In this document: positions 25,890 to 34,785 of the stretch, in pieces
Layout of the letters: every line of letters begins with the position of its first letter
How positions within the stretch are numbered: the stretch's first letter is position 1
Assembly (NCBI RefSeq): GCF_016055025.1
Contig: NZ_JAECVW010000003.1
Reading direction: 5' to 3' (one strand)
Source: Thermoactinomyces intermedius
Lineage (GTDB): Bacteria > Bacillota > Bacilli > Thermoactinomycetales > Thermoactinomycetaceae
DNA length: 64,000 nt
Made by a program: the position numbers and the translations under genes
Notes under the pieces: model-generated
Told to the model about the DNA's origin: nothing
Seen by the model: only the letters and a program-made list of their open reading frames with translations
The model's database searches: none

Positions 25890-26150
25890 ATGATGGGGAA
25901 TAAAGTGCAGTTGGATATTGTAACACCTGAGCGGATTGTTTATTCCAAGCACATTGATATGGTGGTGACAAAGGCGGCCGATGGGGAGATTGGTGTGATG
26001 GCCCAGCATGTTCCGTTTGTGAGCCCGATTATCGGGGATACCGTTCGGGTGAAAAATGACGGATCGGAAGAGACGTTTAAAATCAGCGGCGGGTTCATTG
26101 AAGTGCGCCCCGATAAAGTCACCATTCTCGCTGAATCCGCAGAGGTATAA
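25890..26150 (+). CDS. atpC: ATP synthase subunit epsilon, lacking the C-terminal helical domain
   Basis: 86 residues instead of about 130. The beta-sandwich N-domain is complete, from V-Q-L-D-I-V-T-P-E-R to G-F-I-E-V-R-P-D-K-V-T-I-L-A-E-S-A. The protein stops exactly where the two inhibitory alpha-helices normally begin, and a terminator follows 12 bases later, so no frameshifted remainder exists. ATGATG offers two start choices. The weak CAGCAGG ribosome-binding site contrasts with the perfect one further upstream. Confidence 0.92.
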   Translation: MMGNKVQLDIVTPERIVYSKHIDMVVTKAADGEIGVMAQHVPFVSPIIGDTVRVKNDGSEETFKISGGFIEVRPDKVTILAESAEV

Positions 26151-26162
26151 AAACGGATCTCC

Positions 26163-26196
26163 AAAAAGACACCTTTTCAGAAGGTGTCTTTTTTAT
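26163..26196 (+). terminator. Terminator of the ATP synthase operon
   Basis: AAAAGACACCTT and AAGGTGTCTTTT form a 12-bp stem around a 5-base loop, with the T run continuing to six. Confidence 0.9.
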
Positions 26197-26274
26197 TTTA
26201 AGGTTTGTGAAAAATATTTCCCGCATTTGGTGAACCATCTCAGATAAGCGCTATTTTTCTCAAGGAAACGATCC

Positions 26275-26303
26275 TTCTCACAATTGGGAAAGTAGTGTAT
26301 AAT
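26275..26303 (+). promoter_or_regulatory. Promoter of the nuo operon
   Basis: TTCTCA, 17 bases, then a perfect TATAAT. The -35 match is moderate. The predicted leader is about 130 bases and includes an unused GAGGAGGGG and a cre-like site. Confidence 0.55.
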
Positions 26304-26391
26304 CAAACAATAGAGGAGGGGATTGCCAACTTTTTAGCACTGCTTTAAAAAAGTATATTACTACTGAAAAATTAGTATTCCATTCAAAGAA

Positions 26392-26405
26392 TGTAAGCGT
26401 TTTAT
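26392..26405 (+). promoter_or_regulatory. cre-like CcpA site upstream of nuoA
   Basis: TGTAAGCGTTTTAT matches TGWNANCGNTNWCA at 12 of 14 positions. It lies downstream of the predicted promoter, where CcpA would act as a roadblock. Confidence 0.45.
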
Positions 26406-26438
26406 TTTTGTATAGATCAAGATGAAGGAGGGGTTTGT

Positions 26439-26810
26439 TTGTCTGCCGTCAGTCACGGGTTCATTGCCATCTTTTTTATTCTCGGCATTGTTTTGCACAT
26501 TGTGGCGCTTTCCATCGGAAAACTGCTTCGTCCCCATCAGCCTGCCCCTGATAAGGCCATTTCTTATGAAAGCGGTGTGGATCCGACCGGGGACAGTTGG
26601 ATTCAGTTTAATGTCCGCTATTATTTGTTCGCGCTCTTGTTTGTCATCTTTGATGTGGAGGCGGTTTTTTTATACCCTTGGGCAGCCGGTTACGATGTTT
26701 TGCGCTCTGAGGTGGGGCTGTTCATTCTGGTGGAAATGGTTTTGTTTGTTTTCTTTCTGATCCTGGGTTTGCTTTATGCCTGGAAAAAGAAGGTGTTAGA
26801 ATGGGAGTAA
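26439..26810 (+). CDS. nuoA: NADH-quinone oxidoreductase-like subunit A
   Basis: 123 residues, three membrane helices, with the conserved S-Y-E-S-G-V-D-P and L-F-V-I-F-D-V-E-A-V-F. The start is TTG after AAGGAGGGG. The end overlaps nuoB by ten bases. First gene of an 11-gene complex I operon. Confidence 0.95.
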   Translation: MSAVSHGFIAIFFILGIVLHIVALSIGKLLRPHQPAPDKAISYESGVDPTGDSWIQFNVRYYLFALLFVIFDVEAVFLYPWAAGYDVLRSEVGLFILVEMVLFVFFLILGLLYAWKKKVLEWE

Positions 26811-27319
26811 ATTTTGAAAGATTCGCTCCGGTTGAAGAGCAGGAATTAAAGCGGAATGTGGTGACGACGAATTTGGAACAAATCAAAGCCTGGGCGCGCA
26901 GCAGTTCTTTATGGCCCCTCACTTTCGGGTTGGCATGTTGTGCGATTGAAATGATGGGCACGGGGGCCCCGCATTATGATCTCGACCGGTTTGGCGTCAT
27001 TTTTCGTGCATCCCCGCGTCAGTCGGATGTCATGATTGTCGCAGGAACCGTGACCAAAAAAATGGCGCCTTTGTTGCGCAGATTATACGATCAGATGCCG
27101 GAACCCAAGTGGGTGATCGCCATGGGTTCTTGTGCCACCGCCGGCGGACCGTATGTGAAATCGTATTCCGTTGTCAAAGGCGTTGATCAAATTGTGCCGG
27201 TCGATGTCTACATTCCGGGATGTCCTCCCAATCCGGCAGCCCTGATTTACGGGATCAACAAATTGCAGGAAAAAATCCGTTATGAAGCCAAATACGGGAA
27301 GAAGGTGACGAACCGGTGA
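26801..27319 (+). CDS. nuoB: NADH-quinone oxidoreductase-like subunit B
   Basis: 172 residues. The four ligands of the terminal N2 4Fe-4S cluster are visible: the tandem cysteines of G-L-A-C-C-A-I-E, the cysteine of G-S-C-A-T, and that of P-G-C-P-P-N-P. It passes electrons to quinone at the NuoB/NuoD interface. Confidence 0.97.
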   Translation: MGVNFERFAPVEEQELKRNVVTTNLEQIKAWARSSSLWPLTFGLACCAIEMMGTGAPHYDLDRFGVIFRASPRQSDVMIVAGTVTKKMAPLLRRLYDQMPEPKWVIAMGSCATAGGPYVKSYSVVKGVDQIVPVDVYIPGCPPNPAALIYGINKLQEKIRYEAKYGKKVTNR

Positions 27320-28008
27320 GTTCTCATGAAGAAGATCGAAAAAAATCTGAAGAAAAAGAAAAAGGGATGGAAAAGAAAAACGCATCAGACGCCGGGCCGG
27401 ATTCAAATGCTTTAGAACCGGAAAAACCGGCTCCCCAATCCCCGAAGCCGAAAGAAAAAGCCGTTCCCCGACGGGCAAGGCCTGCTTCTAAACCAGCCGG
27501 CAAAGAGGAGAAAAAACCGGAAGAGCCCTCACCGCTTGAACCGGTTTTAAAACGTTTTAAGCAGGAAATCGTGGAAAAAGCAGGGGAAGACGCCGTGGTT
27601 GAAGATTATATCAACCGGGCCAGCGGACATGTTCCCACGTTTGTCATCGCCAGAGAAAAATGGCTTGAGGTGGCCCGGCTTTTGAAAGAGGATCCCTTGT
27701 TTTCCTTTGATTATTTGCGCAATCTGTCGGCTGTGGATTACCAAAAAGAAATTGAAGTGGTTTACCAGTTTTACTCTTTCAAAAAGAAACACCAGATTGC
27801 CATTCGCGTCAAAACAGACCGGGATGAGGCCAAAGTGCCGAGTGTGGCTCATTTATGGAAAGCAGCCGACTGGAATGAACGGGAAGCTTATGACCTGATG
27901 GGGGTTGTTTTTGAAGGGCACCCGAATCTGAAGAGGATTTTGTTGCCGGATGAATGGGTGGGGCATCCGCTCCGGAAAGATTACGAACCACTGGATAAGG
28001 AGGTTTAA
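27316..28008 (+). CDS. nuoC: NADH-quinone oxidoreductase-like subunit C with a charged N-terminal extension
   Basis: 230 residues. The 30-kDa subunit core begins around residue 75 and includes D-W-N-E-R-E-A-Y-D-L-M-G-V and G-H-P-L-R-K-D-Y. The first 75 residues are low-complexity, rich in Lys, Glu, Pro and Ala, and probably disordered. The GTG start overlaps the nuoB stop (GTGA). Confidence 0.94.
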   Translation: MSSHEEDRKKSEEKEKGMEKKNASDAGPDSNALEPEKPAPQSPKPKEKAVPRRARPASKPAGKEEKKPEEPSPLEPVLKRFKQEIVEKAGEDAVVEDYINRASGHVPTFVIAREKWLEVARLLKEDPLFSFDYLRNLSAVDYQKEIEVVYQFYSFKKKHQIAIRVKTDRDEAKVPSVAHLWKAADWNEREAYDLMGVVFEGHPNLKRILLPDEWVGHPLRKDYEPLDKEV

Positions 28009-28013
28009 TCCTT

Positions 28014-29114
28014 GTGCTTAGAACGGAAGAAATGTTGCTGAATGTCGGACCTCAACATCCCAGCACTCATGGTGTGCTCCGTTTGGTCGTGAAAATAGAC
28101 GGGGAAATCATTGTGGATGCCGAGCCGGTGATTGGATATCTCCACCGTGGAACTGAAAAACTGGCGGAGGATCTGAATTATACGCAAATCATTCCCTATA
28201 CGGACCGGATGGACTATCTGTCCGCCATGACCAACAATTATTCCATCGTCCATGCCACCGAAAAGCTGATGCAACTGGAAGTTCCGGAAAAGGCTCAATT
28301 TTTGCGGGTCATTGTGATGGAGCTGAACCGGATTGCCAGCCATTTGGTTTGGATGGGAACGTATTTGTTGGATATCGGTGCTTTAAGCCCTTTTTTATAT
28401 GCATTTCGGGACCGGGAAAAGATTTTGGATCTGTTTAATGAGTTGTGTGGTGCCCGGATCACGTTCAACTATATGCGCGTGGGCGGTGTCAAATGGGATG
28501 CGCCTCCGGGTTGGATTGACAAGGTCGGGCAATTCGTGGAGAACATGAAACGGCAAATGAAAGAATACCATGATCTCATCACCGGAAATGAAATCTTTAT
28601 TCAGCGGACCAAAGGAATCGGGGTGGTTTCGCCGTCACTGGCCATTGAATACGGATTGTCGGGTGCCAATTTACGGGTGACCGGCGTGGATTGGGATTTG
28701 AGGAAGAACCAGCCGTATGCGATTTATGAACGGTTTGAATTTGATGTGCCGGTCGGGAAAACCGGAGATTTGTATGAAAAATATTTGTGCCGGATGAGGG
28801 AAATTGATGAATCGCTGAAAATCGTTGAACAAGCGGTTGCTCAGTTTCCTGAAAGCGGTCCGGTCATGGGGAAAGTTCCCCGGGTTCTCCGGGTTCCGGA
28901 AGGAGAGATTTATTGCGGTATCGAATCTCCACGGGGAGAGCTGGGCTGCCACATTGTCAGCAACGGGAAAGACAAACCGTGGCGGTTAAAGTTCAGGCGT
29001 CCGTCTTTTTATAATTTACAGATACTCCCGACTTTATTAAAAGGGGAGAATATATCCAATTTGGTGGCGATTTTGGGCGGAATCGACATTGTGCTCGGGG
29101 AGGTGGATTGTTGA
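28014..29114 (+). CDS. nuoD: NADH-quinone oxidoreductase-like subunit D
   Basis: 366 residues, the 49-kDa subunit that forms the quinone pocket. G-P-Q-H-P-S-T-H-G-V is intact. The start is GTG, right after AAGGAGGTTTAATCCTT. It is separate from nuoC, unlike the fused NuoCD of enterobacteria. The stop overlaps nuoH (TGATG). Confidence 0.97.
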   Translation: MLRTEEMLLNVGPQHPSTHGVLRLVVKIDGEIIVDAEPVIGYLHRGTEKLAEDLNYTQIIPYTDRMDYLSAMTNNYSIVHATEKLMQLEVPEKAQFLRVIVMELNRIASHLVWMGTYLLDIGALSPFLYAFRDREKILDLFNELCGARITFNYMRVGGVKWDAPPGWIDKVGQFVENMKRQMKEYHDLITGNEIFIQRTKGIGVVSPSLAIEYGLSGANLRVTGVDWDLRKNQPYAIYERFEFDVPVGKTGDLYEKYLCRMREIDESLKIVEQAVAQFPESGPVMGKVPRVLRVPEGEIYCGIESPRGELGCHIVSNGKDKPWRLKFRRPSFYNLQILPTLLKGENISNLVAILGGIDIVLGEVDC

Positions 29115-30088
29115 TGAATCCGTGGATGATCATCGGACCGGTTTTGCTTTTGCTGATCGTGCTCGGGTTTGTGACGTATGCCATTTTGTTTGAGCGGAAA
29201 GTGCTGGGCTGGATGCAAAACCGGATCGGCCCGAACCGGGTGGGCCCCCGGGGGATGTTTCAAACCGTGGCGGATGTTTTGAAGCTGCTCATCAAAGAAG
29301 ATGTCATTCCCGAAAAAGCGGATGCCGGATTGTTTAAACTGGCGCCGGCAATTGCCTTTGTTCCCGCTTTTGCCGTGGTTGCGGTGATTCCTTTCACCCC
29401 TTCCATTCAGTTTTCTGACTTTGCAGTCGGTTTGCTGTATTACATGGCGGTTTCCAGCATTACCATCATCGGAATCATGGTGGGAGGCTGGTCTTCCAAC
29501 AACAAATATGCATTGATCGGCGGGATGCGTTCGGCAGCGCAAATGATCAGTTATGAAATTCCACTGGTGATGTCTGTCGTCGGGATCGCTTTGTCAGTCG
29601 GTTCTTTAAACCTTGCCGAGATTGTGGAGGCCCAAAAAGAGGTTTGGTTTATTTTCCCGCAATTTATCGGTTTTGTGGTCTTTTTGATTGCATCGGTTTC
29701 GGAATTGAACCGGACGCCGTTTGACCTGCCGGAAGCCGAATCGGAACTGGTGGCCGGTTACCACGTGGAATATACGGGTTTCCGGTTTGCATTTTTTATG
29801 CTGGCGGAGTATACCTACATTTTTGCCATGGCATCCCTGACGACCGTGCTTTATCTGGGCGGATGGAATGCACCGTTTGGCCTCACGTGGGTTCCGCCGG
29901 TCATTTGGTTTATATTGAAATTTTTGCTGGTCGTGTTTTTCCTGTTCTGGTTGAGAGCCACCATGCCGAGGATTCGTGTGGACCAACTGATGCAATTTGC
30001 ATGGAAGGTGTTGTTGCCGGTGGCTCTTTTCAATATTTTGCTGACTTGTCTTTTAAAAGAAGTGCCGGTGATCGGGACTTATTATTAA
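29114..30088 (+). CDS. nuoH: NADH-quinone oxidoreductase-like subunit H
   Basis: 324 residues, eight hydrophobic helices. E-R-K-V-L-G-W-M-Q-N-R-I-G-P-N-R-V-G-P is the hallmark loop at the quinone tunnel, and L-N-R-T-P-F-D-L-P-E-A-E-S-E-L is the conserved acidic loop. It joins the peripheral and membrane arms. ATG follows GAGGTGG and overlaps nuoD. Confidence 0.97.
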   Translation: MNPWMIIGPVLLLLIVLGFVTYAILFERKVLGWMQNRIGPNRVGPRGMFQTVADVLKLLIKEDVIPEKADAGLFKLAPAIAFVPAFAVVAVIPFTPSIQFSDFAVGLLYYMAVSSITIIGIMVGGWSSNNKYALIGGMRSAAQMISYEIPLVMSVVGIALSVGSLNLAEIVEAQKEVWFIFPQFIGFVVFLIASVSELNRTPFDLPEAESELVAGYHVEYTGFRFAFFMLAEYTYIFAMASLTTVLYLGGWNAPFGLTWVPPVIWFILKFLLVVFFLFWLRATMPRIRVDQLMQFAWKVLLPVALFNILLTCLLKEVPVIGTYY

Positions 30089-30110
30089 CGGAAACGGATT
30101 GGAGGGGAAA

Positions 30111-30557
30111 ATGGTGCTTGGCTTGATCAAAGGGTTGGGGGTCACCCTCAAAAACATGACAAAGCCGAAGGTCACTTACCGTTATCCGGATGAGCCGCTC
30201 GAGATGCCCGACCGCTTTCGCGGAATACAGCATTTCGATCCGGAAAAATGCATTGTCTGCAACCAATGTGTCCGCATCTGCCCGACCGATTGCATTTCAT
30301 TGACGGGGAAAAAGCATCCGGAAAAGAAAGGGAAAGTGATTGACACTTACGATATCAACTTTGAAATTTGCATCTTGTGCGATTTATGCACGGAAGTCTG
30401 CCCGACGGAAGCCATTGTCATGACCAATAACTATGAGCTCGCCGTTTACGGAAGGGATGAATTGTTTAAAGATTTGGAGTGGCTCAACCAAAATAACACA
30501 AAGATTCGAAAAGAAAACAGCACCAATCTCATCAAAAAACCGGGAGGAAAAAAATAA
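30111..30557 (+). CDS. nuoI: NADH-quinone oxidoreductase-like subunit I
   Basis: 148 residues with two 4Fe-4S motifs, C-I-V-C-N-Q-C-V-R-I-C-P and C-I-L-C-D-L-C-T-E-V-C-P, for clusters N6a and N6b. GGAGGGG precedes the ATG. The tail after residue 120 is basic and Asn/Lys-rich. Confidence 0.96.
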   Translation: MVLGLIKGLGVTLKNMTKPKVTYRYPDEPLEMPDRFRGIQHFDPEKCIVCNQCVRICPTDCISLTGKKHPEKKGKVIDTYDINFEICILCDLCTEVCPTEAIVMTNNYELAVYGRDELFKDLEWLNQNNTKIRKENSTNLIKKPGGKK

Positions 30558-31060
30558 TGCCCGTAAACGCTGAATTCATTGCATTTTTTATCCTTTCCGT
30601 CATGGCGATTGGCGGGGCCGTGTTCATGATCAACTTCACAAGGGTCATCCATATGGCTTTGGCGCTCGCATTCACTTTCTTCAGTATCGCAGGCATTTAT
30701 TTGCTCTTAAACGCCGAGTTCTTGGCGGTGATCCAGGTGCTCATTTATACCGGGGCCATTTCGATTCTCATGCTGTTCGGGATCATGTTGACCAAACACC
30801 GGGATGAAGAGAAAAGTTCGGTCGCACCTTGGCATGCCGTGCTCGGTTTTATCGCTGTCGCCGCCTTTTTTGGCGTCATGATGTGGATCATATACCGGGT
30901 ACCGGTGTGGAGCGAACCGCATAACGGGGAAGGATGGAACGTCGTCCGGCTGGGAGAGCGGGTCTTCACCGAATACGTGATCCCGTTTGAACTGGCTTCG
31001 ATTTTACTCTTGGTGGCACTGGTCGGGGCAGTCATTCTGGCAAAAAGGGAGGAGAAATGA
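30557..31060 (+). CDS. nuoJ: NADH-quinone oxidoreductase-like subunit J
   Basis: 167 residues with five hydrophobic helices. V-I-Q-V-L-I-Y-T-G-A-I-S-I-L-M-L-F-G contains the pi-bulge helix typical of NuoJ. One-base overlap with nuoI (TAATG). Confidence 0.94.
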   Translation: MPVNAEFIAFFILSVMAIGGAVFMINFTRVIHMALALAFTFFSIAGIYLLLNAEFLAVIQVLIYTGAISILMLFGIMLTKHRDEEKSSVAPWHAVLGFIAVAAFFGVMMWIIYRVPVWSEPHNGEGWNVVRLGERVFTEYVIPFELASILLLVALVGAVILAKREEK

Positions 31061-31061
31061 G

Positions 31062-31367
31062 ATGGTCATCACTTCTTACCTTGCTTTGTCGGCCATCTTG
31101 TTCAGTATCGGTTTGTATGGCGTGCTGACGAAGAAAAACGCCGTGATGGTTCTGTTCTGCATTGAGTTGATGTTTAACGCCGCAAATATCAACTTTGTGG
31201 CATTTTCCAAATTCGGGCTGTTTCCCAATCTGACGGGCCAAATCTTCACGCTGTTTACGATTACGGTGGCAGCGGCGGAAGCGGCCGTGGGGATTGCCAT
31301 TCTGATTGCCTTGTACCGGCAGGTGTCCACGGCGGAAGCCGACCGTTATCATTCGCTGAGAGGTTAG
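31062..31367 (+). CDS. nuoK: NADH-quinone oxidoreductase-like subunit K
   Basis: 101 residues and three helices. The two membrane glutamates expected for proton transfer are in L-F-C-I-E-L-M-F-N-A and A-A-A-E-A-A-V-G. GGGAGGAG precedes the ATG, directly after the nuoJ stop. Confidence 0.95.
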   Translation: MVITSYLALSAILFSIGLYGVLTKKNAVMVLFCIELMFNAANINFVAFSKFGLFPNLTGQIFTLFTITVAAAEAAVGIAILIALYRQVSTAEADRYHSLRG

Positions 31368-31407
31368 CGGAAGCGATCAAACTTCTAAAAAGAAGGAAGG
31401 GTCAGAA

Positions 31408-33264
31408 ATGGAAGCAAACATGGCTCTGTTGATTCCTCTTTTTCCATTCATTGCATTTCTTTTGCTTCTGTCCGGCCGTGGATTCATTCAAAGGAAATTT
31501 GCGGCCGCAACAGGAGTGACGGCAACGTTTCTTTCTTTGTTGCTGTCCGTTTATGTTTGGTTGTCCGGGGAAACCGTCACATGGAACATTCCCTGGTTGA
31601 ATCTGGGGGACGTTGCGGTTTCTTTCAGCATCCATCTGGGTTCCCTGCAAATCTTGATGCTTCTGATCATCAGCATCGTCAGTTTTCTGGTTCATCTGTA
31701 TTCTTACGGTTATATGGAACGGGATGATCGGATCCGGGTGTTTTATGCTTATTTGGCTTTGTTCACTTTTTCCATGTTTGGTCTGGTCATGTCGGCCAAT
31801 CTGTTGTGGATCTATATCTTTTGGGAATTGGTCGGGGTTTGTTCCTTCTTGTTGATCGGGTTTTGGTATTTCAAACCGGAAGCCAGGGAAGCGGCACGCA
31901 AGGCATTTGTCGTCACAAGAATCGGGGATGTCGGTTTCTTCATTGCCATTGTCCTGATGTTTTGGCATGTGGGAAGCTTTGAAGTTTCCGATTTGAAAAC
32001 GGCTGTGGTTTCCGGGCAAATGTCCCCCGGCTTGATCACTTTGTTGGCGGTTCTCATCTTTATCGGAGCGGTTGGAAAATCCGGGCAGTTCCCGTTACAT
32101 ACCTGGTTGCCGGACGCCATGGAAGGTCCGACGCCGGTCAGTGCCCTGATCCATGCCGCCACCATGGTAGCTGCCGGGGTTTATCTCGTTGCCAATCTGT
32201 TTTTCCTCTTTCAGTCATCCCCTTCTGCCATGGATGTGGTGGCTTATATCGGGGGATTCACTGCGATTTTTGCCGCGACCATCGGATTGATGCAGCATGA
32301 CATCAAACGGGTGCTTGCTTATTCCACGGTGAGCCAGCTTGGCTTCATGATGTTGGCCCTGGGTTCGGCCGGATATGTTGCCGGGGTTTTCCATCTCTTT
32401 ACCCACGCCTTTTTCAAAGCGTTGTTGTTTTTGGGAGCCGGGGCGGTCATTGTCTTGCTCGCCCATGAACAGGATTTGCGGAAAATGGGAGGGCTCTGGA
32501 AAACCCACCGCCAACTCGGTGTCTGGTTCTTGGCCGGTTGTTTATCCATTGCGGGGATTCCGCCTTTCTCCGGATTTTTCTCCAAGGATGAGATTTTGTT
32601 TTCCGTTTACCAGGATGGAAGGACGGGGCTTTTTGTCACCGGGTTGATTGCCTCCTTCTTCACGGCTCTTTATATGTTCCGCCTTTTCTTTCTGGTGTTT
32701 GCCGGGGAACCGCGGGGACCCAAGGCTGACCGGCCGGTGCCGGCCGTGATGATGATTCCGGTGGCCGTGCTGGGGATTTTCTCGATTGGAAGCGGATGGG
32801 TCGGTTTGCTTTCCGGCGGGGGATTTGAACACTGGCTGGCCGCCGGTAACGGATCCGTTCCCGATGCCGCATCGGCTCCGGTGTGGTTGGCGGTCGTGAC
32901 GGTGGCGGTTTCCCTGGCCGGGATCGGATTGGCCTGGCTGTTTTACGGAAAAGGAAAGTTCAGTGCCCGTCAGGCGGCACAAACCGTTCCCTGGCTCCAT
33001 CGCCTGGTTTTGAACAAATATTATGTGGATGAATTGTATCAATATTTGTTTGTATGGACGACCAAAGGCATCGGATGGTTTTTGTCCGGATGGGACCGGT
33101 TTGTGATCGGAGGGATTGTCCGGTTTGTCGGTTGGGTCGTCCAATTGACCGGGCGTTTGGGCTCCAGGATCCAAAACGGGCAGGCACAGACTTATGTGCT
33201 GGTGAGTGTGATTGGGTTTGTCCTTTTGATGGTAGGAATGACAGCGGGGAGGTTATTTAAATGA
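31408..33264 (+). CDS. nuoL: NADH-quinone oxidoreductase-like subunit L
   Basis: 618 residues, the distal antiporter-like subunit. The key glutamate is in I-F-W-E-L-V-G-V-C-S and a key lysine in G-A-V-G-K-S-G-Q-F-P-L-H-T-W-L-P-D-A-M. The C-terminal lateral helix region is present. Overlaps nuoM by four bases. Confidence 0.97.
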   Translation: MEANMALLIPLFPFIAFLLLLSGRGFIQRKFAAATGVTATFLSLLLSVYVWLSGETVTWNIPWLNLGDVAVSFSIHLGSLQILMLLIISIVSFLVHLYSYGYMERDDRIRVFYAYLALFTFSMFGLVMSANLLWIYIFWELVGVCSFLLIGFWYFKPEAREAARKAFVVTRIGDVGFFIAIVLMFWHVGSFEVSDLKTAVVSGQMSPGLITLLAVLIFIGAVGKSGQFPLHTWLPDAMEGPTPVSALIHAATMVAAGVYLVANLFFLFQSSPSAMDVVAYIGGFTAIFAATIGLMQHDIKRVLAYSTVSQLGFMMLALGSAGYVAGVFHLFTHAFFKALLFLGAGAVIVLLAHEQDLRKMGGLWKTHRQLGVWFLAGCLSIAGIPPFSGFFSKDEILFSVYQDGRTGLFVTGLIASFFTALYMFRLFFLVFAGEPRGPKADRPVPAVMMIPVAVLGIFSIGSGWVGLLSGGGFEHWLAAGNGSVPDAASAPVWLAVVTVAVSLAGIGLAWLFYGKGKFSARQAAQTVPWLHRLVLNKYYVDELYQYLFVWTTKGIGWFLSGWDRFVIGGIVRFVGWVVQLTGRLGSRIQNGQAQTYVLVSVIGFVLLMVGMTAGRLFK

Positions 33265-34781
33265 GTCGGTTTGATTGGATGCCTTCACTGATCACGTTTC
33301 TCCCGCTTTTAGGGGTTTTGGTTCTCATTTTTCTTCCCCGTGAGAAAGTGCGCTGGCACCGGATTTGCGGGATTTTGTCCACACTTCCGCCGCTTTTGTT
33401 GTCCTTGTTGATGTATGCGCAATTTGATCAGGGGTTGAAAGGGTTCCAGTGGGTGAAATCGGTTGTCTGGTTTCAAATCCCCCTCTTACAGGGAGAACCG
33501 TGGACCTTTCATTACAGTATGGGAGTGGACGGATTATCGCTTCCTTTCATTGTTTTGACCACCCTGATCAGTGCCGTGGCTGCCGCGGCATCCGGGTTCA
33601 TCAGGGAGGAGACCAAAGGGTTTTACCAGCTGTTTTTGCTCTTGGAGACAGGGATGATCGGGGTTTTTGCCGCATCCAATCTGTTTCTCTTTTTCATCTT
33701 CTTTGAAGTCACATTGATTGCCGCTTATTTTCTGATCGGAAAGTGGGGGTTTTTGGGCCGGGAGAAAGCAGCCAACCAGTTTTTGTTGTTTAACGGTCTG
33801 GGATCCGGATTCCTTCTGTTTGCCATGGTGGCTTTGCTGCTTCTCTTTGGCACGTTGGACTATTCGGCGTTGCAAGACCGGATGGATCAAGTGATGGGGC
33901 AATTTTCACTGCTGCCCCCGGCTTTGAAAACGATGCTGTGGGGAACGTTTGCGGCCCTTGTGATCGCATTTTGCATTAAGTTGCCCGTGTTTCCTTTCCA
34001 CAGCTGGATGTTAAAAACGCACGTGGAAGCTCCCATCCCGGTGGTGATGATTCATGCCGGGGTCCTGCTGAAGATGGGGGCTTACGGTTTGATCCGGTTC
34101 GGGCTGGGATTGTTCCCGGTGCAAATGAAGGAAATTTCCGTCTATCTGGCCGTGTTTGGCTTGGTGAACATTTTGTACGGAGCTTATATTGCCATTGTGC
34201 AAAAAGAGTTGAAGCATGTGCTGGCTTATTCCAGTGTCAGCCATATGGGAATCATTTTGTTCGGACTGGCCGCTATAAATACGGCCGGATTAAACGGAGC
34301 GGTTTTTCAGGCGGTGTCCCACGGTATCATCTCGGCACTGCTTTTCTTCCTCGTCGGCAGCATTTATGAGCGTGCCAAAACGACGGAATTGGACGATCTG
34401 GGCGGACTGGCCAAATCGGCACCGGTACTTTCGGGAATTTTCCTGACCGGTGGATTGGCGCTTTTGGGATTGCCTGGGCTTTCCGGTTTTATCAGCGAGT
34501 TTCTTGCTTATCTCGGCGTGTTCCAAAACCATCCGGTGATTGGAGCGGTCGGGGCACTCGGGTTGATTTTCACCGTGGTTTATGCATTGCGTGCCGTGTT
34601 AAAAACGACCTTCGGGCCGTTGCCGGAACGTTTTCAGGCGGTTGGTGATCTTTATTGGCGCGAAACCTTTCCGATGTTGGTGATGGTGATGGTGATTGTC
34701 CTGATCGGTGTTTATCCGGCCGTTTTGAGTGCACCGATGCAAGAAACGTTAGATCTTATTGTATCTCGGATCGGAGGGTAG
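33261..34781 (+). CDS. nuoM: NADH-quinone oxidoreductase-like subunit M
   Basis: 506 residues, about 14 helices. Key residues lie in F-F-I-F-F-E-V-T-L-I-A (Glu) and K-L-P-V-F-P-F-H-S-W-M-L-K-T-H-V-E-A-P (Lys). A proton-pumping antiporter-like subunit. Confidence 0.97.
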   Translation: MSRFDWMPSLITFLPLLGVLVLIFLPREKVRWHRICGILSTLPPLLLSLLMYAQFDQGLKGFQWVKSVVWFQIPLLQGEPWTFHYSMGVDGLSLPFIVLTTLISAVAAAASGFIREETKGFYQLFLLLETGMIGVFAASNLFLFFIFFEVTLIAAYFLIGKWGFLGREKAANQFLLFNGLGSGFLLFAMVALLLLFGTLDYSALQDRMDQVMGQFSLLPPALKTMLWGTFAALVIAFCIKLPVFPFHSWMLKTHVEAPIPVVMIHAGVLLKMGAYGLIRFGLGLFPVQMKEISVYLAVFGLVNILYGAYIAIVQKELKHVLAYSSVSHMGIILFGLAAINTAGLNGAVFQAVSHGIISALLFFLVGSIYERAKTTELDDLGGLAKSAPVLSGIFLTGGLALLGLPGLSGFISEFLAYLGVFQNHPVIGAVGALGLIFTVVYALRAVLKTTFGPLPERFQAVGDLYWRETFPMLVMVMVIVLIGVYPAVLSAPMQETLDLIVSRIGG

Positions 34782-34785
34782 GGGC

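Noticed and set aside
26151..26250. Possible frameshifted remainder of the epsilon C-terminal domain
   Set aside because: All three forward frames after the atpC stop were read; none resembles the two-helix domain, and a terminator begins 12 bases after the stop.
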